Below, in pieces: positions 41,866 to 52,625 of a DNA stretch of 64,000 nt. A model generated the notes under the pieces. The model ran no database searches and was not told the DNA's origin. It saw nothing but the letters and a program-made list of their open reading frames with translations. The stretch is from Deroplatys truncata (taxonomy: Eukaryota > Arthropoda > Insecta > Mantodea > Mantidae): positions 63,782,364 through 63,846,363 of the forward strand of contig CM060980.1 of assembly GCA_030765065.1 (NCBI GenBank), given 5' to 3'. Position numbers and translations under genes: made by a program. The stretch's first letter is position 1. The number at the start of each line of letters is the position of its first letter.

Positions 41866-42754
41866 TGATACCGTAGTTATTGATAGGAAGATATAAATAA
41901 TTGAATAAAGAAATAAAATCAAGATAAAGAAATAATTGTAATAAAGAATGTCCGTATATTTAATCAGATATAATGCAATAAGCTTGAGTTGAAAAGATTT
42001 GTCCGAGGTGAAGGACATTAATGAGTCGTGTTAAGCAAAGTCATTATCAACAGCCGAAATAGCGAACGCGTTAGTATAAAAGTTCTTGAAATGCTGAATT
42101 AAGTATGTTTGAACAGTCAAGTATACCAGAATTCTGGAAAAGAGAAAGGGGACAAAATTCTCAGAATCAGGGAGGTACCCCATAGTAACAAGGTAACAGT
42201 CGTACACGTAGGACTTTAAGTATTAGCCAGCGCGAGAGGGGACGTTCATAGGGATAGTTCTAAAGTAGGCGGAGCTTGAGTTAATATAAAGGCGTACAAT
42301 CTAAATCAGAGGGGTACTGATCGTGACATTCGGTCGTGCACACATTCGTTCGGACACAAATTCTGGATACTTGTGACGACTCCTGTGTTATATTTAAGCG
42401 TCATTGACGCTCTTATGTCAGTAAGATTTAGCGGCTATTGCGAAGGGTTTTGCCGGTAAGCATTTTAGCGACTCACGGTAAGTTACTCTTCTGGTTTCTT
42501 TTATTGCGGAAACAGTTATTTCAAACCGTAAAATGGATATTGCAGGCGTTTGCAGGTATAATTCGTCAATTGTTATAGTTTCGAGTACTACCATTCATAA
42601 TCAGCTTCATTCTTTAGCTTCAGTACGTGAGCAAATCGCTTCAATAGCTCAAGTATTATATCCCATTAAATTTCTCAGTCAATTTAAACTGGTATTACCC
42701 TTTACATTACACTCACGTATACCCTGAGAAAGTACTCATAGCTCTACCACTTGA
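41866..42754 (+). repeat. Right 889-bp direct repeat (possible 3' LTR)
   Basis: Same layout as the left copy, with TATA-like TATAAAGG near 42286. It is preceded by an A9 run and a GACAGGGGATCAGA word about 90 nt upstream that might be a polypurine tract remnant. Confidence 0.85.
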
Positions 42755-43384
42755 ACAGCTGGTGCACGAAACAACTCAACGAGCTACAAGATAACGACAT
42801 CAGAGGCAGGTAAAGTATACTGCTTCAAAATTGTCGCACCATTGCGCAGCTTTAAAAGTTCAGACAACGTACTGCATTATCAAGTGTGAGTGATTCTAAA
42901 CAAGTGTGTACAGGTTTAACCCAATTTAAAAACTTCTATTGAAATGGACGATGAAAATAGTAAACTCACGTCAGTGACTTATATCAACAACATTTTATTT
43001 AAATTGAAGCCTTACTTCGGTAAATGCCGACTGGAGAGCGCATAGATACTCACCATGGACTTCATTATCATTTCCCAATGTTTAAACGATTTTGTGAAGG
43101 ATACTCATACAGAAGACAATCATTGACTGAGGTCATCTATGTATTTCATTATACAGTCATAGTTATAAATGTTTTGGAAGAAGACAGACGGATGATTTTT
43201 TGAGATAGCCCCTCAGTTTAGTATACCCAAGTTGTTGGTATATCGAATTTAATCACAATATTTTCAAGACATATGCTTCTCCACGATAGTACAAGGCGGC
43301 AAGCTGATGCTCCATGCATTTTTTGCAGTATTTAACGCCGTTCTTATGGCATGCGGCACCACAGGCGGCGGATACTGATGATAC
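42755..43384. other. Unassigned stretch
   Basis: A 33-residue frame at 42944-43045 (MDDENSKLTSVTYINN start) has a fair start context but no recognised motif. Nothing else stands out. Confidence 0.35.
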
Positions 43385-43590
43385 CTGAAATGAAAATTGA
43401 GAAAGAAATTTGGGATGGAAACGTTCCAAACCTAAGTTTAGGCTATCTCCCCAACATGTAACAGTTATGATGACCGAGGAAAACCAGGAAAAAGTCAGGA
43501 AATGCGGTACTGGGGGGATTTAAACCACAGATTTATCATTCACGAGTCCGTGCCTTAACGACCTTGGCCACCCGTGGCGGTGGCTATGTA
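43385..43590 (-). mobile_element. SINE-3-like element with tRNA-Ser/Leu-like head
   Basis: On the minus strand from about 43585: CGGGTGGCCAAGGTCGTTAA (A box), GGACTCGTGAATG, then TGTGGTTTAAATCC (degenerate B box). It continues GTACCGCATTTCCTGAC and TTTTTCCTGGTTTTCCTCGG, which recalls the CATGGTTTTCCCTGG block of SINE-2. It may be a diverged relative sharing the body but carrying another head. Confidence 0.6.
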
Positions 43591-44399
43591 CTGACCTACT
43601 ACAACTGGGAAATATTTCCTCGCCCAAGTTTTATTCTATGAAGTAAAATCCAAACAGTTTTAATGCTAAAAACAAATTGGGAGGAAGTTAGAAGTTTATT
43701 GGAATTTCCTGGTCTTGGAACACCCAGTAAGCCAAACTGATGTTTAAACCCTGGAGAGAACTTCAGTGAAGTCTGGAGGGACTAATTAGTGAAATCCACT
43801 TTCCCCACCTCCACGCTGAGAGACCCTTTAAGATCGTTAAGAAGAGTGGGGTAGGCGAAAAACCCGACAAGCTAATATATTAATTTTCCCAAGAAAATCT
43901 GCAAAGCTTGACTTAGTGAGACTTTTCAGTATATAAAATCCCACATATAAACTCCTCATTCGGATGTCGGAGAGAGAAATACTGAGGAAGGAGGGATCGT
44001 GCAAAACAGACTTCTACAAGCAGAGAATCTGGAAACTTTGAGTGCATAAAACGAGAAAAAACAAATTGTTTGGGATTGAGTTGGGAAGATGGTGGTGAGT
44101 TTGTGAGCAATTAATTAAAATGTCTAATTGTTGTGGGAGAAAAGGGGAATTGATGGTTAGTTCAGTACTAGACCACGTGTGAGAGAAAAAGCTAAATTTA
44201 AGTAAAAATTGAACAACATATGTAAATTATAAATTAAATATATTTGTATTAAAGATCACATTTTTATCAGCTGTGCCAAGATCTCAAATAGCACGTCAGT
44301 TCCTCTTAGAACAACACTTATGTACACAGATGTACAGACAGGGTTTCAGAAATATGCTAAATGTGTTGCTGTAATTCTTTGCTGTCTGATTTTTCATAA
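43591..44399. other. Unassigned stretch
   Basis: No gene or known repeat recognised. The minus-strand frame at 43913-44110 has no motif. Confidence 0.35.
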
Positions 44400-44607
44400 T
44401 AAAAATAGAAAAACGTCCATGTGCGTGTGTTAATGTGTGCCAGCGCGCATATTAACAGCATAACTCAAGAATAGATAAGTATCAAACTTCAAATTTAAAT
44501 TATGCATTTTTCAAGGATGCGACAAGAAGATTTTCAGGAAAATACTCTCACCCTGCTGCTGCTGCAACTGCCGCATCCGCTACCCTACCAACACCACTAC
44601 CACTACA

Positions 44608-44669
<62 letters not shown>

Positions 44670-45390
44670 GACCACCACTACCACTACCACCACCACAACC
44701 ATCACTACCACTACTACCACCACCACGACCACCACCACCACACTACCACTAACACTACCACTACCACTACCGCTACCATACCACTGCTGCTGCTGCAAAC
44801 TGCCGCATCCACTACTGCTACCACTACCACCACTACCGCTACTACTACTACGACGACCACCACCACCACTACCACTACCACCACGACCATCACGACCACT
44901 ACAACCACTACCACGACCACCACCACCATACTACCACTACCGCTACCATACCACTGCTGCTGCTGCTCTAGTCTTTACTACATGGAAAATGTTTCGTTGT
45001 TTTTAGTTTTCTCAAAAATGGCTTAATATACTCGTATTTTGATTATCGTGTATTTAACATATTTGTATGACTAATAAAATGTACATCTTGATTCTTCTGG
45101 GAATAGTCTCTTCATTGGAAATTAACTTTGTATAGTTTTGTACAAATGGCACACTAAAAGAGATATACAAAGGAACTTAGATACTACACAAAAAAGAATC
45201 TTTAAAACGAAATTTATTTCAAATATATTCAAATATATACATTTTTTTCTTTCTTTTCCTTTTTTATGGCATCAGCCATTTCCGGGAAATTCGTTTGCAT
45301 TCGTTTTTTCTTCAGAAGTGGTCACCACCCAGTAGTTTCTCGCGATGTCCGTTTGGTCATAATAACAACATCGCTCATAAGACAAGTTTT
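44400..45390 (+). repeat. RepA copy 2, containing a large CAY array
   Basis: It starts within the family at AAAAATAGAAAAACGTCCAT and continues through AACAGCATAACTCAAGAATA, AGGATGCGACAAGAAGATTT and TTCAGGAAAATACTC, then enters the trinucleotide array. It resumes at TACATGGAAAATGTTTCG, AATAAAATGTACATCTTGAT, TTCTGGGAATAGTCTCTTCA and ends near AGTAGTTTCTCGCGATGTCC. The head (CATTCCACCC part) is missing. Confidence 0.8.
44560..44965. repeat. Complex (CAY)n array: ACT/ACC/CTG trinucleotides
   Basis: About 400 bp of ACT, ACC, ACG and CTG triplets, with a higher-order repetition: CTGCTGCTGCAACTGCCGCA near 44558 recurs as CTGCTGCTGCAAACTGCCGC near 44788, and CTACCATACCACTGCTGCTG appears twice (about 44773 and 44943). 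It lies exactly where other RepA copies have a short C-rich ACCCTT(T)ACATGG stretch. Long open frames here are low-complexity artefacts. Confidence 0.95.
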
Positions 45391-45604
45391 TTATTGAAAC
45401 AATGGTAGTAGTGGTATTTATTAAATACTTAGTATTACATTAATTGCATAACACAATCGCATGAGTATATTTTGGAATTTGATATAAAACAGAGGACGGG
45501 AACAGCATGGCTTAGGTTGGGAGGATGGAAAGCTCGCAAGATTGTTGATGATGATGATGGCAGGAGGATTTGGCCATTATGCGGGGAACAGGAAGATAGC
45601 AATA
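45391..45604. other. Short unassigned spacer
   Basis: Between RepA copy 2 and the mariner pseudogene. It might contain the 3' end of that mariner, but no terminal repeat was found. Confidence 0.3.
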
Positions 45605-46664
45605 TGTGCCTATATACATAAACTTTCCTTTTCCACATAATCGCCGTTCACATCTATACATTTGCTGTAACGCTGTACCAGCTTCTTTAACTCCTCGGCA
45701 TAGAAATCTGCCGTCTGTGACTTGAACCAGTTGGTAACGCTCGTCTTGAGTTCATCGTCGGTTTAAAATCGTTGTCCACCCAGCCATCGTTTCAAATGTA
45801 AGAAGAGGAAATAGTCGCTTGGTGCCAGGTCGGGATTGTACGGAGGGTGATCAAAGAGTTCCCAACGAAACTCTTGAATCTTCTCTTTTGTTTTGAGAGC
45901 GGTGTGCGAGCGTGCGTTGTCGTGCAGGAGGATGATGGCAGACGACAGTTTCCCGCGATTTTGGATCGCACGTCTCAGTTTGGTAAGCGTTGCACAGTAC
46001 ACGTCAGCTGTAATTGTTGACCCACGGCCCATGAAATCAATCAAATCGACGCCCTTTTAATCCAAAAACATGTTATCCATCATTTTGCGATTCATGTAAG
46101 GCGATTGCTTACACTTTTTTGGTTTGGGTGAACGGCGCCACTGCACTGACTGTTGTTTCGATTCTCCGTTGGTGTACGCTCGATGTCTCGTCGCCCGTAA
46201 CAATGTGGGGAAACAAAGCATCTCCATCTTGTTTATAGTGCTCCAGAAACTGTCATGCACCACGCATTCGTTGCTCTTTGTGCTGTGCGATGAGCAGTTT
46301 GACACCCACCTCGCACAAAGTTTCCGATATCCAAGTTGTTCAGAGCCAATCCTGTAAAGTGAGGTTCGAGCAACGTTTGGGAATTCATCAGCCAGACCAC
46401 TAATCGTCGAACGACGATCACTTCGAAGTTTTTGGTTCATTTGCTCAATGTCGTCGGTCCGAATACTGGGCCTACCACTCCGCTGTTCATCGTGCGGCCA
46501 TTTCGAAATTCTTGATACCAGTGTCGAATCGGTCTGTCATTATGTCCGGTCCATACACGAGGCATAACTCACGATGGATGTCCGCAACTGACGATTCTTT
46601 TGCCAGCAAAAATCTAATCACACCGCGCACTTCACAACTGGCGGTATCTACGATTGTCGCGGCC
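45605..46664 (-). pseudogene. Mariner transposase pseudogene 1
   Basis: The minus strand begins MAATIVDTASCEVRGVIRF at 46664 and ends with LVQRYSKCIDVNGDYVEK near 45620, a nearly full-length mariner (usually about 340-350 residues). The DNA-binding region is frameshifted near 46520. The catalytic core is readable: FLD then a stop where FWD is expected (46066-46058), LLHDNARSHTALKTKEKIQE (second Asp) and YNPDLAPSDYFLF (third Asp). The gap between the last two Asp is 34 residues, the D34D spacing of mariners. Frameshifts and stops inactivate it. Terminal repeats were not identified. Confidence 0.88.
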
Positions 46665-46856
46665 ATTACGATTTGCTCTCACTAATTGGCAAACGCCTAT
46701 GTGTAACACCAACACTGCGGTGGGTTCCTCAGGAGCGGTAGACAGCGCTGCAGCGTGAAAAGTCATTTAGGCCTACCATCCGTTAAATATTGTTCACCAG
46801 ACCTTAATCTTGGAATACGACTCGTAGTATGGAATTTCAACACCAGCATGTAAATA

Positions 46857-48152
46857 CGAGGGCTGTAAAGAAAGTAGTGGCAACATGGTCCCCACATTCA
46901 CAGGAGAGCGGGTATGAGCCAATAGGATATGGGAGCGATCAGGTGACTAGTGTCGATGTGTGGTGTGCATTGTTCGGGCTGCCAGTTGAGAGTGTGTTGT
47001 TGCTGTGTAGCGTTGAAGTGAACAGTGTCAAGTGCACCGCTCTAAAGCATGTTTACCAAAGGCATCAGCGTGCGTGGATTAAAATCGAGGTTGCCCGTGG
47101 CAAAAATGCATCAGCTTGTTATCGAGGATTACGTGAAGCCTGTGGCGGGAATGCATTGCCGTACAGGACGGTTGCACGATGGGTCAAGGCGTTTCTTGCA
47201 GGTTGGACTGAGACTGCGGATTTCCACCGCACAGGTCGGCCGTCCATTCCGCAAGATCAGATTGACATCGTGAGTGGTCTCGTTGCCATGGACCATCGAT
47301 GGACTGTCCGATGGACTTATCCGTAGAGGTTGGTCTCAGTCATCAAACTGTGTGACATATTCTGACGAAATGTCTTCACCTGAGGAAAATTGCGTCCCAT
47401 TGGGTTCCACATCGACTCACTGAGGTACAGAAATGGCACCGGTATGCACTGGCTGGCATCCACCTGGACAGATACCGCAACGAAGGAGACGCATTTCTGC
47501 AGCGTATTGATTAGACGTGGTCACGAGCCTATGAGCCGGAATTGAAGCGTCAGTCGAATGCATGGCGTCACCCAGGTTCACCACGTCCACAGAAAGTTCG
47601 ACAGGAACCCAGTCGGGTGAAGCTGATGCTGATTGTGGCATACGACTACGAGGGGGTTATTCTTACGCAAGCTGTGCCTGAGGGACAAACCGTCAACAGT
47701 GACTACTATTGCCGATTTCTGTAGCGACATCTTCGTCCGGGTATGCGGCGCAAACGTCCACGTTTATTGCGAGACGATCAACCCATAGTGTTGTCATGCC
47801 GCAAACAATGTCCAGCTCTTATTGCAACGGTGGCATTGGGAGGTTTTGGAACATCCTCCGTACTCACCAGACATGAGTCCTTGTGACTTCGACCTGTTTC
47901 CGAAGTTGAAGGAACCCTTCCGAGGCCGCCGATTTCCTGACGTGGCATCTGTAGTCCGCGCAGTAGGGCGCTCTGTCGCAGTCATCAACAGAGTTCGCCT
48001 TGCCAACGGTCCCCAACGGCTGCCCTACATTTAGCAAAAGGTCAGGGACTTTGCGGGTAATTACATTGAAGGAATGTAATGCAATTGTACTTGTGAGTTC
48101 AATAAATATATTTGTTCTATCAATGTTGCCACTACTTTATTTACAGCCCTCG
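46857..48152 (+). mobile_element. Mariner element 2 with intact terminal repeats
   Basis: 1296 bp, the usual mariner length. The ends are inverted repeats of about 29 bp with one mismatch: CGAGGGCTGTAAAGAAAGTA on the left versus CGAGGGCTGTAAATAAAGTA read inward from the right. TA flanks both sides (46855-46856 and 48153-48154). It lies next to mariner pseudogene 1 on the opposite strand. Confidence 0.93.
47049..48079 (+). pseudogene. Mariner transposase pseudogene 2
   Basis: The helix-turn-helix part reads RAWIKIEVARGKNASACYRG, then GGNALPYRTVARWVKAFLAG and HRTGRPS (47068-47250). Downstream come LMLIVAYDYEGVILTQAVPE (first catalytic Asp, about 47623-47680), SDYYCRFL, LQRWHWEVLEHPPYSPDMSP (about 47822-47880) and the end GNYIEGM before the TAA at 48077-48079. 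Frame changes occur near 47320 and 47775. At the second catalytic site the usual HDNA box is missing: the sequence passes from IVLS directly to CHAANNVQ-like residues, so a small deletion has removed the Asp. Confidence 0.85.
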
Positions 48153-48239
48153 TATTTGACTAACGCTTCAGCCTCCTCTTGTACCTACAACGAAAATATA
48201 ATGAACTATTCCCCAAATATTTATCTCGATTAACATGAA

Positions 48240-49500
48240 GTAGATAAAAAAATTTCTGATGTGATACATTCACATGAATTTCTCTACCCTCTACCAAAGA
48301 GTTACTATTACACACTCTTTAGTTAACTTATGACCTACTGCGACAAAACCAAATCGCTGGTTTTCATTGGGACGCCGAAGTAGACTTCAACCTCTGAACA
48401 TTTAAACAGGCGACAATATCTCGAAAACAGTGCCACGAAAATTGTGTTAGGCATAAATTAATATTCTTTTGAGATAGTGAAAGGGACAGATAAGGACGTC
48501 GCGCGGCCGGTGCGGCAGCTATCACAAATAGCTACAACACGTAGCTGACGTGGGCACAAGCAACCGGGTTTTCTAACATCCCCTATTCACTGTCTCAGAG
48601 GACTGAATAAGGAATATTTTAACGAACTCTATATTTTTTCTGTGATAAGTCTTTACTCATCTATCTCATATGATTTCCCAGTTATATAAAGTTCTATAAG
48701 AATCAAGCGAACATTTACAAAAAATCAGAATATTAATTTTATTTGTTATTTGTCAAATTAATGATAGTTTAACCAAAATCGCTGGATGTTTTAGAAAACA
48801 AAACAAAATTAAACAGATATAAGGTAGTTATGGCACAATACAAAAAACGTTCAAAATTAAAACAAGAAAAACTTTAACTACATACCAAGAGGAAGAAGAG
48901 AAAAAGGTTCTGAAGGGATCTATGAAGTCGGAACGGCTAAGCAAGACTAAATGAATAAGGAGGAAGTAGACAAAGCGGATTTGGTAATGAATATTCAATT
49001 AATACTTCCATAATTGTAGGTACCTATAAGATAGAGAAAGCAAAAACCATGCTACGATCAATATCGCTTTAAGCTGTGAACATTTACTTTCTGGCTATTA
49101 ATAACACTCCCTTCTAGATTACATATCGTGATAGTATGATAAAATTCATAAAATACTTCGAATTATTGCATTAATTTCCTTTTAAAAGAAATATATGAAA
49201 GCATTCAACATTTTACCCTTGCGGTTCCTCCTAAATCAACTAGAATTTCAGTCTAATGTAAAATAATATATACCAAATTGGGTTTTTTAGCAACTGAAAA
49301 TAATCTTATCTTTTACATTCACGTGAATTTCTCGACCTCTTCTTCAACAAACTATTCCTACATAAGCTTATCATTCTACCTACTTCATGTTAATCCGGAT
49401 AAACGTTTACATAAATGGATTTGATGTGTATTTTGTCGTAGGTACAAGCGCGATACTGAACATTTTTAGTATGCCATGTTTCTGAAAAACGAATTAAATT
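48240..49500 (-). repeat. Diverged RepA fragments
   Basis: Several RepA words occur in reverse orientation: GATACATTCACATGAATTTC with TCTACCCTCTACC (48260-48295), a diverged middle near 48600-48840 (TTTTATTTGTTATTTGTCAA, CCAAAATCGCTGGATGTTTT), and again TTACATTCACGTGAATTTCT with TCTACCTACTTCATGTTAATC-like sequence (49313-49400). They probably come from two eroded copies. The rest is unassigned. Confidence 0.55.
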
Positions 49501-49599
49501 TCTTTATATTTGACAACTACTTTCTTATGTTTTGCTAGTTTATTGCCGTATATTTGTTCGATTTCCGCTAATAGTTTGCTGATTATCATTCAAAGAAGG

Positions 49600-50635
49600 T
49601 GTGTTCCAAAATGAATTTGACTAGGGAGCAATTCCGGTCTATGATTTTTTTACGATTTTAGATCGTCATTAACGCTAAAATAATGTGAAGATCGGCTTAG
49701 AAATGCTTTTGGCGAAGAAGCCACCTATAGAGCAACAATTTATAATTGGTACAGCGAAATCAAAAGAGATGAGTTTCTTTCTTAGTGATGAATTTCGTGA
49801 AGGTTGCACAAGAATTGCTGTTACTGATGAAAATATTGCCGCTATTTGAGCAATGCTTGAAGAAGATCGACGAACATCTTATGAATTTATTCGGGCGACA
49901 TTGGACACTGGTACGAGTCGAACCCAAAACATTTTACATCAACAGTTAGATGTGAGAAAACTTAAAACTTTGTTGTCGATGGATTCCACATAAACTGACT
50001 CCTGATAAAAAATAACAACGCAATGATTGGTGCAGAAAAACTCTAGAAAAATTTCATCGTTACTCGGAATGAATCTTGGATTTATTATTATAATCCTGAA
50101 AAGAAAAGTCAGCCAGCTCAACGGGTCTTTGAATAGAACCTAAGCCTACAAAAGTCCGAAGAATTCGTAGTGCTGGTAAGAAGATGGTTGCTAGTTTGTT
50201 TTCCTAAAACGGGCCATATTATTACTATAGCATTAGAAGACAGACGTACTGTTACTGCCAATTGATTCAAAAATGTCTGTTTACCGCAAACGTTTGCAAA
50301 AGTTCGTAAAAAACACCCAAAAGGAGAAATAATGTTACATCATGACAACGCATCGTCTTATACAGCAAAACTAACGCCGAGTATCTGGGTGCCCTAAAGG
50401 TCAGCACCCTCCACCGTACAGCACTACGTTGCACCTTGTGATTTCTTTTTCTTTCCAAAACGTAAAGATAAAATGCGTGGAATCACTTTTTCGTCATCAG
50501 ATGAAGCAGAGGAACATCATAAAAACCTGGCTTCTGAAGTGCCTCAGGAAGAGTGACATTATTGCTTTAAGGACTGGTTTTATCGAATGCCAAAATTTTA
50601 TTGATGTTAAAGGAGAATATTTTAAAAAACAATAA
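49600..50635 (+). pseudogene. Mariner transposase pseudogene 3 (another lineage)
   Basis: It starts MNLTREQFRSMIF at 49611 and continues, after shifts, with AFGEEATYRATIYNWYSEIK (49712-49765), ESWIYYYNPEKKSQPAQRVF (50067-50132), PKTGHIITIALEDRRTVTAN, AKVRKKHPKGEIMLHHDNAS (second catalytic Asp, about 50290-50365), VAPCDFFFF (third Asp) and LRTGFIECQNFIDVKGEYFK before the stop at 50635. The ALEDRRT region and the C-terminal FIDVKGEYF are typical of the irritans-like or related mariners. Many stops. Terminal repeats not found. Confidence 0.85.
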
Positions 50636-50749
50636 AATCATTTAACTTATTAAAACTAATCCTTTAGATTTTCTAAAACTTTTTACTGTCGCCCTCCTAC
50701 AAGGGGAATATGGAAATATAATAGTCTTAGGCGATAGTCACCAAGGGAG

Positions 50750-51450
50750 ATGGTTCCGCGGTAACGTGCGACATTGCCGCATGCGGAACCGTACTACCCT
50801 TCCCACGAATCTCCTTTCAAATACCACGTCCAGGTGGAAGAGTTTTTAGTGGGTATGGCCATTACGGCGAGTCCCACTCTCCCTGTCTCGACTCCCATCG
50901 GGACAGAAGTGCCTAACAGCATTTTCTCTTCCACTCGGAAAAACAAAAAAAGCATGCGGGAGGTCCTGGGGCCGGTCATTCTGACCATGGGTTTTTCATG
51001 GTTTTCCCTGGCTGGAAAGGCGAAGCTGAGATGGTTTCACTTCTCCACGAATTTCCTTTCCCACATTTCCTATCATTTCACTTTCCCTTTCATGTTTTAG
51101 ATGGGCTTGGAGCTGTGCAGTGTCGGTCGGTATCGGACAGATGGCGCAGTTGCTTGCGCGCAGTTGCTTGCTCATTGGAAAGTTCTTGCTTCGCCAGATG
51201 AGAGCCTTCTCTGTGTCGACTCCGGTGGGTCGAGTTTTTCCCGGTTCCACCAGAGGGAAGCCTCTCTGAGCAGCCCGCCGGTGTGACCGGGTTATCAAGC
51301 TTGAAATTGTTAGGGACCTCAGCGCGTCTTGTCGACCGGACAGCCTTCCTGCGGTTCCTTCATCTCATCCGTTCTTCCTGGGGTGGTAAGTACAAAAGAT
51401 CCGCACCGCGTTGAGATGCGAAGTGTCCCCTCCGTTTCCTGTTCATAGTT
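50750..51450 (+). mobile_element. SINE-2-related copy 2
   Basis: It shares with 33793-34370 the block order: CCATGGGTTTTTCATGGTTT, TTTCCCTGGCTGG, ATTTCCTTTCCCACATTTCC, GGTTTTAG-like/TTGGAG with GTGTCGG, TCATCTCATCC and CCCCTCCGTTTCCTG at the end. The 5' part differs: instead of a tRNA-like head it has GGTTCCGCGGTAACGTGCGA and a matching GCGGAACC 23 nt on. This could be a subfamily with another head or a rearranged copy. Confidence 0.6.
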
Positions 51451-51469
51451 CAAAGTCAAATCTTTTAAG

Positions 51470-52480
51470 AATGGGTCACTCGGAAACGACTAATGCCACA
51501 AAACGTTATTTTAAATAATGTTATGTATTTTGATCTACACCTTTTGTGCACCACATTTTCGTCGATCACTTAACGTTTACCAGTTATACAAGATTACATA
51601 AAATTCCTTCCGAATGAATAAGACTTCACAGGCTATTCCCAGAAAATTCGAGGTGAACTTTTTATTTGTCATGTAAATATCGTTAATATACGTACTTTAA
51701 TCAAAATCATTAGAGCCATTTTTAGAGAATAAAAATTGTGAACAACGTTCCTTGTAAAGGGTAGCTTGGGAGGGGGGATTTTCTTGAAAATCTTCGTGTA
51801 GCATCTTTGGAAAGTGCTGAGCCTAAATACCAAGTTTGAGTTATGGTGTTCACAGACACACAAAACCGCTTTCTTAATTTAGGGGTCTCAAAACATGTAT
51901 TTATAGTGAAATCTTGATATCTAATTGTTGTGTGGAGCACAATAATTTCTCTACCTATTATGTACGAGGTAAAAAAGTAAAAAACCAATAGCACGACTTT
52001 ATAGTTGGAAAAGTATAAAATATTTGACATTTCAAGCCAATAACAAAGAATATCTCGGAAATGGTTAATGCCACAAGAAGTTATTTGTCATAAATTATAT
52101 AATTAACGAGATATAATTTTTTCGTGTAGAAAGTTTATATCTACCTCTTAAGTTAACAAGCTGTACAAAATTCATTCAGAATGAAGAGGACTTCGCAGGC
52201 TATTCGAAGAAAATTTAAGATTTAGGTTTCATTTGTCATGTAAATATCTTAAACATATAGTAATTTAATCAAAATTGTTAGAGCCATTTTTTAGGAAAAC
52301 AAAAATAACTAACACTTGACCATGTAAAGGGTAGTTTGGAATTAGAGGATATTCTTAGAAACCTTCGTGTCATATCCTTTTAAGACGCTGAGCTTAATTA
52401 CCAAGTTTAGTATTTAATTGACTTTTCGTTATGCTGTTCACAGACACACACACAATGAGTTTTTCATAAACATTATTATT

Positions 52481-52521
<41 letters not shown>

Positions 52522-52625
52522 ATCTCAGAGCATGTAGTATCCTCGGTGAAATCTCGATATCGAAATTTTGGGTGGAAGCACTTCTTCCCCTACTTACTAT
52601 AAGTAAGCAGTAGAGAAAGTAAAAA
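51470..52625 (-). repeat. RepA tandem pair
   Basis: Two reverse-orientation units, about 51470-51990 and 51990-52625, follow head to tail. Each carries the series ACTAATGCCACAA/GGTTAATGCCACAA, TTTACCAGTTATACAAGAT or its variant, GGCTATTC, TTTGTCATGTAAATATC, TTAGAGCCATTTTT, TGTAAAGGGTAG, CTTCGTGT, ACCAAGTTT and the CACAGACACAC site. Both units are shorter than full RepA. Short minus-strand frames in them (51669-51863, 51722-52030) are not consistent between copies. Confidence 0.85.
52471..52514. repeat. (ATT)n microsatellite inside RepA
   Basis: It lies in the tandem RepA unit at the place where other copies have TTTTTTATTCAGGG; the array ends ATTATTCAGGG. Confidence 0.92.

Larger units (their letters stand above)
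39701..42754 (+). mobile_element. Probable short non-autonomous LTR element (888-bp direct repeats)
   Basis: Two direct repeats, 39701-40588 and 41866-42754, surround about 1.28 kb. Both start TGATAC and carry the same promoter-like TTAATATAAAGGCGT (TATA box) about 430 bp in. This suits LTRs with an internal promoter. Divergence is roughly 15% by eye. The interior has no protease, RT or integrase and only one modest charged frame. The strand is set by the TATA box. No target duplication was found, so a tandem segmental duplication cannot be excluded. Weak similarity may run on to about 40670 and 42850. Confidence 0.6.

Noticed and set aside
42944..43045. 33-residue frame MDDENSKLTSV... as a possible first exon
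   Set aside because: Fair start context, but it ends in a stop without a donor-like site and has no recognised motif.
44502..45026. Long open frames on both strands over the CAY array (up to 174 residues)
   Set aside because: The translations are homopolymer-like (Tyr, Thr, Val runs) and arise from the trinucleotide repeat; they are not genes.
51470..52625. CRISPR-like or satellite array from regular repeats
   Set aside because: Units are long (over 500 bp), only two in number and also dispersed elsewhere in both orientations; no short direct repeat with unique spacers exists anywhere in the window.
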